From CAYPZL01 sp964415045 (GTDB lineage Bacteria; Planctomycetota; Phycisphaerae; Sedimentisphaerales; Anaerobacaceae): 5,830 nucleotides of DNA. The notes under the pieces are model-generated. The model did no database searches and was not told the origin of the DNA. It saw only the letters and a program-made list of their open reading frames with translations. The position numbers and the translations under genes are program-made. Shown piece by piece: positions 1 through 3,675 of the stretch; positions within the stretch are counted from its first letter, which is position 1, and each line of letters starts with the position of its first letter. The DNA is taken from NCBI GenBank assembly GCA_964415045.1, contig CAYPZL010000269.1, positions 1 to 5,830 on the forward strand. Direction: 5' to 3'.

Positions 1-1
1 G

Positions 2-140
2 CCTATGGTCTCTATCGACCATAACCCCGAGAGCCGGTCGTTCCATATTTTCTACTTCGATAAAGAGACGGTGTGCACGGCACACCCTACGGGGTCATCC
101 GCGTTCATCCGCGTTCATCCGTGGTTCCAGTGTCGGTAGA
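2..140 (+). CDS. Possible C-terminal end of an unidentified plus-strand protein (partial)
   Basis: One plus-strand frame is open from the window edge (base 2) to a TAG at 138-140. It begins PMVSIDHNPESRSFHIFYF. The first ~22 codons mostly end in G or C and read like real protein, but from about position 70 the frame runs through hairpin and tandem repeats, so any native C-terminus may have been replaced by repeat sequence. I do not recognise the protein. It would be convergent with the minus-strand cluster. A minus-strand frame is also open here but has less coding-like third positions. Only upstream sequence outside the window can decide whether this is a gene. Confidence 0.22.
70..90 (-). 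repeat. REP-like hairpin with GTAG foot, variant stem
   Basis: On the minus strand, GTAG (87-90) is followed directly by a perfect 7-bp stem, GGTGTGC (70-76) and GCACACC (80-86), with a 3-nt loop. The layout (GTAG tetranucleotide 5' of a short hairpin) is the same as in the three TGGGCT-type hairpins nearby, although the stem sequence differs. GTAG plus hairpin is the known architecture of REP sequences mobilised by RAYT transposases. No RAYT gene is in the window, so family membership is inference. Confidence 0.45.
95..124. repeat. Short tandem repeat, 3 x 10 bp
   Basis: Three consecutive 10-bp units: TCATCCGCGT at 95-104 and 105-114, then TCATCCGTGG at 115-124. It resembles a 'ccacggatgaacgcggatgaa' type of dispersed repeat that I remember from environmental genomes. 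That identity is from memory and unverified. Confidence 0.6.
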
Positions 141-170
141 ATCTGCATGGGCTGAAGCCCATCCTACGCG
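139..170 (-). repeat. REP-like hairpin, TGGGCT type, copy 1
   Basis: The stem arms ATGGGCT (147-153) and AGCCCAT (156-162) are perfectly complementary around a 2-nt centre. On the minus strand they are preceded by GTAGG, and CGTAGG is common to all copies of this type. The leader AGAATCTGC is shared almost exactly with the copy at 1011-1040. This copy lies outside the duplicated block and is followed by unrelated sequence, which shows that the hairpin is a separate dispersed unit. Confidence 0.55.
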
Positions 171-220
171 CTGGTTTTGGGTTTCCTCCGCGTTCCTCGG
201 CGTACTCTGCGGTTAAATGG
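171..220. repeat. Repeat-like spacer segment between two REP-like hairpins
   Basis: Positions 179-220 read as a low-complexity run of CCGCGTTC, CTCGGCGTAC and TCTGCGGTTA words. It resembles the degenerate 'accgcagagacgcggagg' dispersed repeats I recall from many environmental bacterial genomes. No coding sequence is supported here. The identification is by eye and needs a genome-wide copy count. Confidence 0.3.
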
Positions 221-225
221 TCTGC

Positions 226-246
226 ATGGGCTGAAGCCCATCCTAC
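226..246 (-). repeat. REP-like hairpin, TGGGCT type, copy 2
   Basis: Arms ATGGGCT (226-232) and AGCCCAT (235-241), with CTAC at 243-246 giving a GTAG foot on the minus strand. It is identical in stem and foot to the copy at 147-167 and lies inside the distal copy of the duplicated block. Confidence 0.55.
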
Positions 247-255
247 GCGGTCTGG

Positions 256-275
256 ATTCCCGCGTGCGCGGGAAT
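256..275. repeat. Perfect palindromic repeat, 9-bp stem, distal copy
   Basis: ATTCCCGCG (256-264) and CGCGGGAAT (267-275) are perfect reverse complements around TG. The surrounding TCTGG...GAATGACA words are also shared with the copy at 1049-1068. Palindromes of this 'CATTCCCGCG...GCGGGAATCC' type are, from memory, widespread dispersed repeats downstream of genes in many bacteria. It could fold as an RNA hairpin but has no U-run. Confidence 0.65.
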
Positions 276-302
276 GACAACCGGGGGGCGACCGCCGCGG
301 GG

Positions 303-399
303 TTAGAACTGCTTGAGGAAGCGGAGGTCGTTTTCTGTGAAGTAGCGGATGTCGGTGATGTCGTATTTTCGCATGGCGAGACGTTCGATTCCGAAGGCC
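303..399 (-). pseudogene. pheS: Displaced 3'-end fragment of pheS (duplicate tail)
   Basis: Read on the minus strand and ending in TAA (303-305), the fragment encodes a tail whose last residues are RYFTENDLRFLKQF, matching about the last 33 codons of the intact pheS at 1097-1199. Differences are one Ile-to-Phe change (codon 339-341), one silent change (base 390) and an in-frame 6-nt loss that turns AFGFGIERL into AFGIERL in the motif 3 region. The frame runs back to a TGA at 423-425 with no start codon of its own except the internal Met at 372-374, and no ribosome site, so it is not an independent gene. It begins 28 nt after the brnA stop. Retention of the stop codon and frame suggests it was once the end of a working pheS allele. 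Confidence 0.85.
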
Positions 400-426
400 T
401 GACCTGCCCCCGGATTGGCGCCTCAT

Positions 427-645
427 TCAGGAAGCCCAGGACAGAGCGGGCTTCTTTTTGGCGTGAGCACATTCGCGTAAGTAGAGGTTGATCAGGTTCT
501 GGTAGGGAATGCCGGTCTCTTCGGCCAGAGCCTTGAAGTAGTCGATTACGTCGACGCCGAGGCGTAACGTAACCTGCTTCTTGAGCCCTTTGGCATGCGG
601 ATTCCGGCGACCCTTCATATTCGCAAAATCGTATTCTTTTTTCAT
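427..645 (-). CDS. brnA: BrnA-type antitoxin (ribbon-helix-helix)
   Basis: This 72-aa protein starts at MKKEYDFANMKGR. It has a basic N-terminus (residues ~1-24) followed by a CopG/ribbon-helix-helix-like core: strand KKQVTLRL (22-29), then helices VDVIDYFKALAEETGIP and YQNLINLYLRECA (to ~60). BrnA antitoxins neutralise BrnT by direct binding and use the RHH fold to bind and repress their own promoter. The ATG (643-645) overlaps the brnT stop as ATGA, which implies translational coupling; a GGGG run about 7 nt upstream is a weak ribosome site. An in-frame start further upstream (765) would overlap brnT extensively and adds residues with no family resemblance, so I rejected it. The toxin-first order is typical of brnTA. 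The last codons overlap a possible plus-strand terminator hairpin. Confidence 0.9.
   Translation of the reverse strand: MKKEYDFANMKGRRNPHAKGLKKQVTLRLGVDVIDYFKALAEETGIPYQNLINLYLRECAHAKKKPALSWAS
431..459 (+). terminator. Possible plus-strand intrinsic terminator inside the brnA 3' end
   Basis: GAAGCCC (431-437) and GGGCTTC (448-454) form a perfect 7-bp stem with a 10-nt loop, followed on the plus strand by TTTTT (455-459). It would stop rightward transcripts from the left edge before they run antisense through brnTA. On the minus strand it has no T-run and would not terminate brnA mRNA. The bases also encode the end of BrnA (KKKPALSWAS), so the pattern may be coincidental. Confidence 0.35.
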
Positions 646-935
646 CGCTTGCCCCACGGATAGGCTTTCGCCTCGTTCTTGGTTGCCTTCCTTGCGGAGA
701 TGATGCGGATCTGCCGGCCCCGACGCCGCAGAGAATAATGCACGACCGGAAGCCGCAGACGCCAACTGACGCCCAGCATCAGGAACCGATCTTCGTCTTC
801 GGAATGGTCGGGATCAAAGTACTCGATCGCGTTCTCATCCAGAAACACGCTCATCGCCTCTTCGAACGAGACCTTGTGCTTGCGGGCGTTTTCGGCCGCC
901 TTCTGCTCATCCCAGGCGAACGACACATCATCCAT
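642..935 (-). CDS. brnT: BrnT-type ribonuclease toxin
   Basis: This 97-aa protein is close to the usual 90-95 aa of BrnT toxins. The family pattern is clear: FAWDEQKAAENARKH (6-20) then KVSFEEAMSVFLDE (21-34), DHSEDEDRFLMLGVS (43-57) and IRIISARKATKNEAKAY (76-92). BrnT has a RelE-like fold, cleaves RNA and arrests growth by blocking translation; BrnA holds it inactive. The ATG at 933-935 is the only sensible start, because an in-frame TAG lies seven codons upstream. The promoter places the predicted transcript start at or next to this ATG, so the mRNA may be leaderless; no Shine-Dalgarno is visible. The stop overlaps the brnA start by 4 bp. The gene lies between two copies of a pheS-tail repeat, which suggests insertion into the locus. 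Confidence 0.92.
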   Translation of the reverse strand: MDDVSFAWDEQKAAENARKHKVSFEEAMSVFLDENAIEYFDPDHSEDEDRFLMLGVSWRLRLPVVHYSLRRRGRQIRIISARKATKNEAKAYPWGKR

Positions 936-941
936 AATTAC

Positions 942-970
942 AGTATATTGCTATGAGCATTATACGTCAA
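942..970 (-). promoter_or_regulatory. Sigma70-type promoter of brnTA
   Basis: On the minus strand, TTGACG (965-970) and TATACT (942-947) are separated by exactly 17 bp. The distance from the -10 box to the brnT ATG is only 6 nt, so transcription should start at about the A of the start codon. A second TATAAT directly follows the -35 box, but it has no matching -35 of its own. Confidence 0.7.
943..965. promoter_or_regulatory. Probable BrnA operator: 23-bp near-perfect palindrome over the brnT promoter
   Basis: On the minus strand the arms GTATAATGCT and AGCAATATAC flank a 3-nt centre (CAT), and 9 of 10 arm positions are complementary. The palindrome covers the promoter spacer, most of the -10 box and the edge of the -35 box. 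RHH antitoxins of this class autorepress by binding such sites, so it is the natural BrnA or BrnA-BrnT operator. Binding is inferred; the symmetry is seen directly. Confidence 0.6.
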
Positions 971-1019
971 TGGATTTCTTGCTATTCTTGCGACATTGAT
1001 TGCGGGTGGTAGAATCCGC

Positions 1020-1040
1020 ATGGGCTGAAGCTCATCCTAC
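1020..1040 (-). repeat. REP-like hairpin, TGGGCT type, copy 3
   Basis: Arms ATGGGCT (1020-1026) and AGCTCAT (1029-1035) carry one transition relative to the other two copies; it still allows a G-U pair on one strand. CTAC (1037-1040) gives the GTAG foot on the minus strand. The copy lies between brnT's promoter and the end of pheS. Confidence 0.55.
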
Positions 1041-1048
1041 GCGTCTGG

Positions 1049-1068
1049 ATTCCCGCGTGCGCGGGAAT
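1049..1068. repeat. Perfect palindromic repeat, 9-bp stem, downstream of pheS
   Basis: ATTCCCGCG (1049-1057) and CGCGGGAAT (1060-1068) pair perfectly around TG. It sits 28 nt beyond the pheS stop and could stabilise the mRNA 3' end, but there is no T-run on the minus strand, so I do not call it an intrinsic terminator. It is identical to the palindrome at 256-275. Confidence 0.65.
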
Positions 1069-1096
1069 GACAATTCGGGTGCGGCCGGCGCCGGGC

Positions 1097-2089
1097 TTAG
1101 AACTGCTTGAGGAAGCGGAGGTCGTTTTCTGTGATGTAGCGGATGTCGGTGATGTCGTATTTTCGCATGGCGAGACGTTCGATGCCGAAACCGAAGGCCC
1201 AGCCGGTGTATTTTTCGCTGTCGATGCCGACGGCGTCGAAGACGTTGGGGTCGACCATGCCGCAACCGCCCATTTCGACCCAGCTCTCGGTGCCGTCCTT
1301 GCCGGTCAGGAGCAGATCGACCTCGGCGCTGGGCTCAGTGAAGGGGAAGAAGCTGGGGCGGAAGCGCCACCGGGTCTCGGGCCCGAAGAAGACGTGGATG
1401 AACTGCTCGATCGTGGTCTTCATGTCCACCATGGTGACGTCCTCGTCGACGACGAGGGCTTCGAGCTGGTGGAACATGTACATGTGGGTGGCGTCGACGG
1501 TGTCGGGTCGATAGACGCGGCCGGGGGCGACGACACGGATCGGCGGTTTGGTCTTCTCCATCACGCGGATCTGGATGGTGGAGGTCTGGCTGCGGAGCAG
1601 GACGTTGTCTTCGATGTAGAAGTTGTCGAGCGGGTCGCGGGCCGGATGCTCCGGCGGGATGTTCAGGGCGACGAAGTTGTGCCACTCGTCCTCGACCTCG
1701 GGCCCGTAGGCGACGCCGAAGCCCATGCGGCCGAAGATGTCCAGCAGCTCGCTGATGGTCTGCGTGATCACGTGCGGCGTGCCGACGCGGACGGGCACAC
1801 CGGGCAGGGTCACGTCCTCCAACGGGCCGGCGGGCCTGGCCGAGGACTCCAGGGCCTGCTTGCGATCCTCGAAGGCGGCGGTGACCTCCTTCTTGATCCG
1901 GTTGGCGAGCTGGCCGGCCTGGGGCTTTTCCTCGCGCGGCAGCGAACCGATCCGGCCGAGGAGCTGGGTGACCTGGCCCTTGCGGCCGAGGTACTTGATG
2001 CGGTAGTCTTCGAGAGCTTTCAGGTCGGCGACCGTCTTTAGCTCTTCCAGGGCCTGTTGTCCGACTTGTTCGAATTGCTCAAGCATCAT
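1097..2089 (-). CDS. pheS: Phenylalanyl-tRNA synthetase alpha subunit
   Basis: This is the catalytic alpha subunit of the cytoplasmic alpha2beta2 enzyme that charges tRNA-Phe. It is 330 aa (E. coli PheS is 327). The N-terminal ~90 residues are the helical tRNA-binding coiled coil. The class II core follows: GFGVAYGPEVEDEWHNF (123-139), motif 2 RVYRPDTVDATHMYMFHQLE (191-210), RPSFFPFTEPSAEVD (244-258), EMGGCGMVDPNVF (272-284) and motif 3 GWAFGFGIERLAM (296-308), ending ENDLRFLKQF. Two ATGs are adjacent; the second (2084-2086) has better spacing from the GGGGTGA ribosome site, giving 329 aa. The partner gene pheT does not follow as it does in many bacteria. The last ~103 bp are duplicated at 303-399. 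No dedicated promoter stands out, so expression probably comes from the rpmI promoter or further upstream. Confidence 0.97.
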   Translation of the reverse strand: MMLEQFEQVGQQALEELKTVADLKALEDYRIKYLGRKGQVTQLLGRIGSLPREEKPQAGQLANRIKKEVTAAFEDRKQALESSARPAGPLEDVTLPGVPVRVGTPHVITQTISELLDIFGRMGFGVAYGPEVEDEWHNFVALNIPPEHPARDPLDNFYIEDNVLLRSQTSTIQIRVMEKTKPPIRVVAPGRVYRPDTVDATHMYMFHQLEALVVDEDVTMVDMKTTIEQFIHVFFGPETRWRFRPSFFPFTEPSAEVDLLLTGKDGTESWVEMGGCGMVDPNVFDAVGIDSEKYTGWAFGFGIERLAMRKYDITDIRYITENDLRFLKQF

Positions 2090-2211
2090 TTCACCCCGCC
2101 AAATACGCTATGCTGCCGCCGGATCGTCCGTCCGGGACATTTGACCCCGGGTCATTTGAATTTGCTTCGGATTTCGTGCTTCGTGTTTCGGATTTCGCGT
2201 TTCCGCGCGGC
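2090..2211. repeat. Repeat-bearing spacer between rplT and pheS
   Basis: The 122-bp spacer holds two copies of TTCGGATTTCG (2166-2176 and 2187-2197) at a 21-bp period, with TTCGTG between them. It also has a short palindrome with arms TGACCC (2142-2147) and GGGTCA (2149-2154), and a direct repeat of CATTTGA. On the minus strand the run reads CGAAATCCGAA...CACGAAGCACGAAATCC, a word pattern I remember as a dispersed repeat in planctomycete and metagenome assemblies. No pheM-like leader peptide or intrinsic terminator is evident. Confidence 0.5.
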
Positions 2212-2568
2212 TCAGCCCAAAGCGGCCTTGACCTCGGCAAAGATGGCGTCGAAGCCGGCGGGATCGTCGATCGCGATTTCGCTGAGCATCTTGCGGTTGA
2301 GCTCGATGCCGGCCTTCTTGCAGCCGTTGATGAACTGGCTGTAGCGCAGGCCGCGCTGACGACAGGCGGCGTTGAGGCGGATGACCCAGAGGTTGCGGAA
2401 ATCGCGCTTCTTGCGCCGGCGGTCGATGCGGGCGTTGACTTCGGCCCGGGTGGCGGCTTCCTTGGCGAGGCGATAGAGCTGGCCGCGGGGGTTGCGATGC
2501 CCTTTGACCGCCTTGAGGATGCGTTTCTTGGCCTGCCGTCTGGCGGCCCCTTTTCGTACTCGTGGCAT
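2212..2568 (-). CDS. rplT: 50S ribosomal protein L20
   Basis: This 118-aa protein is the standard length. L20 binds 23S rRNA early and is essential for large-subunit assembly; in several bacteria it also represses its own operon. The basic extended N-terminus (MPRVRKGAARRQAKKRILK, 1-19) is followed by the GHRNPRGQLYRLAKEA segment (23-38), the family signature KRDFRNLWVIRLNAACR (54-70), then YSQFINGCKKAGIELNRKML (76-95) in the globular domain. The ATG at 2566-2568 has a good AAAGGA ribosome site about 8 nt upstream. It lies 110 bp downstream of rpmI in the conserved infC-rpmI-rplT order. That spacer is GC-rich and could fold (for example the GGGCC...GGCCC arms near 2650-2675), but I cannot identify an L20-binding structure. 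Confidence 0.98.
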   Translation of the reverse strand: MPRVRKGAARRQAKKRILKAVKGHRNPRGQLYRLAKEAATRAEVNARIDRRRKKRDFRNLWVIRLNAACRQRGLRYSQFINGCKKAGIELNRKMLSEIAIDDPAGFDAIFAEVKAALG

Positions 2569-2678
2569 ATCAGCTTTCCTTTGAAAATGCTGCTGTTATG
2601 GCTTGCTGGCGGCAGCTGATTGACGCCGAGAAGCAAGCGTGAGAGGGCCTCGCCGGCGGGCGGCGGGCCCGGAAACGA

Positions 2679-2873
2679 TCAGGCACCGAGCTTGGTGCGC
2701 ATCGAGTCGGCGGTCGCGGTGCGAGCGACGGCCGGCTTGCTGATGCGGCGGCGACGCTTGGCGTTCTTGCTGCTCATCAGGTGGCTGCCGCCGGCCCGGC
2801 GATGCTTGATCTTGCCGCGGGCCGTCACTTTGACGCGCTTGGCCAGCCCCTTGTGTGTCTTCTGCTTGGGCAT
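2679..2873 (-). CDS. rpmI: 50S ribosomal protein L35
   Basis: This 64-aa, very basic protein matches the usual 64-66 aa of L35, a component of the large ribosomal subunit. Diagnostic stretches are PKQKTHKGLAKRVKVTARGK (2-21), KHRRAGGSHLMSSKNAKRRR (23-42) and the RRISKP turn. The ATG at 2871-2873 is preceded by a GAGGT ribosome site 9 nt upstream. A good promoter lies about 60-80 bp upstream, in the 200-bp gap after infC, so this gene probably heads an rpmI-rplT(-pheS) transcript as well as being read from thrS-infC. Confidence 0.98.
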   Translation of the reverse strand: MPKQKTHKGLAKRVKVTARGKIKHRRAGGSHLMSSKNAKRRRRISKPAVARTATADSMRTKLGA

Positions 2874-2929
2874 TGATCCACTACCTCTGTAAATGTAGAC
2901 ATCGTTTGCTAAATGCAGGCAAAAACATG

Positions 2930-2958
2930 AATATACCCCGCGTTGCGGCGTTCGTCAA
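2930..2958 (-). promoter_or_regulatory. Sigma70-type promoter upstream of rpmI
   Basis: On the minus strand, TTGACG (2953-2958) and TATATT (2930-2935) are 17 bp apart. The predicted start near 2923 gives a leader of about 50 nt before rpmI. The -10 box is embedded in GGGGTATATT, the same ten bases as at the thrS promoter. The rest of the 2874-3073 gap shows no gene or clear terminator. Confidence 0.65.
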
Positions 2959-3073
2959 GCCTTCCGGGAGAAATTCCGCGCAAAATACCCCTCGTAGACA
3001 CGACGGTCCTCCCCTGCCGGGCTTCGCTCCGTAACCCGCGACCAGACGGCGTGCGTCTCGGTGAACGCTTCTC

Positions 3074-3586
3074 CTACTTGGGAACCAGCATCAAGGTCAT
3101 CCGCCGCCCTGCCATCCTGGAGGGCCGCTCCACCTTGGCCAGATCCACCAAAGCCTCGGTGATCCGATCGAGGATCGCGTAGCCGTGGTCCTTGTGCAGC
3201 ATCTGCCGGCCCCGGAAGAAGACCGTGAACTGCACCTTGTGCCCCTTCTCCAGGAACTCACGGGCGTGCTTGACCTTGATCTCCAAATCGTGCTTGTCCG
3301 TTTCCGGTCGGAGTCGGATCTCCTTCAGCGTCGCCACATGCCGTTGACTCTTCTTGTGGGATTCCCGCAGTCGCCGCTTATGCTGGTATTGCCATTTGCC
3401 GTAGTCCATGATGCGGCAGACCGGCGGATCGCTGGTGGGGGCTACCTCCACAAGGTCCAAACCGACGTCCCGGGCACGGTTGAGAGCATCTCGCGTGCGT
3501 ACAACGCCGACTTGGTTGTTTGCCTCGTCAATTAACCGAACGCTGTCGGACTTGATCCCCCCGTTAACACGTAGGCCTCGTTTCAC
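3074..3586 (-). CDS. infC: Translation initiation factor IF-3
   Basis: IF3 binds the 30S subunit, keeps the subunits apart and checks the start codon. With the GTG at 3584-3586 the protein is 170 aa. The N domain includes RVNGGIKSDSVRLID (6-20) and LDLVEVAPTSDPPVCRIMDYGKW (44-66, with the IF3 signature around RIMDYGK). A lysine/arginine-rich linker (~70-83) leads to the C domain: KEIRLRPETDKHDLEIKVKH (88-107), FLEKGHKVQFTVFFRGRQM (111-129) and a final RRMTLMLVPK. The start is uncertain. An AGGTGG ribosome-like site lies 9 nt before GTG and 6 nt before an ATA codon (3587-3589); a TTG at 3614-3616 would add 10 residues but has no ribosome site. Non-canonical starts are common in infC because IF3 autoregulates through them. 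The gene is 89 bp downstream of thrS. Confidence 0.96.
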   Translation of the reverse strand: MKRGLRVNGGIKSDSVRLIDEANNQVGVVRTRDALNRARDVGLDLVEVAPTSDPPVCRIMDYGKWQYQHKRRLRESHKKSQRHVATLKEIRLRPETDKHDLEIKVKHAREFLEKGHKVQFTVFFRGRQMLHKDHGYAILDRITEALVDLAKVERPSRMAGRRMTLMLVPK

Positions 3587-3675
3587 TATCGTGCACCACC
3601 TTACCTTTCTTGACAAAACCCGTTGCTTTGGATCGACATGCTTAGTCTATCATATCTTCACCGGCTCATGTCACA

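Larger units (their letters stand above)
221..399. repeat. Direct repeat block, distal copy, flanking brnTA
   Basis: This ~179-bp block matches 1015-1199 in the same orientation, offset ~794 bp. In order it contains a TGGGCT-type REP-like hairpin (226-246), a perfect palindrome (256-275), a ~27-nt spacer and the pheS 3' end (303-399). The pheS part differs from the functional copy by two substitutions (341 and 390) and a 6-nt deletion near 395. The spacer between palindrome and stop codon is clearly more diverged, with roughly a third of positions changed. Together with the proximal copy it brackets brnT-brnA. Confidence 0.85.
1015..1199. repeat. Direct repeat block, proximal copy (includes the end of functional pheS)
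   Basis: This ~185-bp segment is repeated at 221-399. It comprises a TGGGCT-type hairpin (1020-1040), a perfect palindrome (1049-1068), a 28-nt spacer and the last 103 bp of pheS (1097-1199). Beyond 1199 the two copies diverge abruptly. Recombination between the blocks would delete brnTA and leave a single pheS end. Confidence 0.85.

Noticed and set aside
177..491. Plus-strand open frame through the repeats and the pheS tail
   Set aside because: It is composed of hairpin repeats, the antisense of the pheS tail and the antisense of brnA, and it has no family resemblance.
646..765. N-terminal extension of brnA to an upstream ATG
   Set aside because: It would overlap brnT by more than 120 bp and add residues unrelated to BrnA. 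The ATGA overlap start fits the family.
147..1040. CRISPR-like array from the three TGGGCT hairpins
   Set aside because: The spacings are irregular (79 and 794 bp), the flanking parts differ in kind and there are no cas genes. They are dispersed hairpins, and two of them belong to the duplicated block.
1067..2041. Long plus-strand open frame (~324 codons) opposite pheS
   Set aside because: It is the mirror of the GC-rich pheS codons. Its translation is a low-complexity D/E/G/L/V-rich string without motifs, whereas the minus strand gives an unmistakable PheS.
3617..3675. Possible promoter for infC around TATGAT near 3650
   Set aside because: No -35 box at an acceptable distance; the best candidate (GTGACA) is only about 14 bp away.
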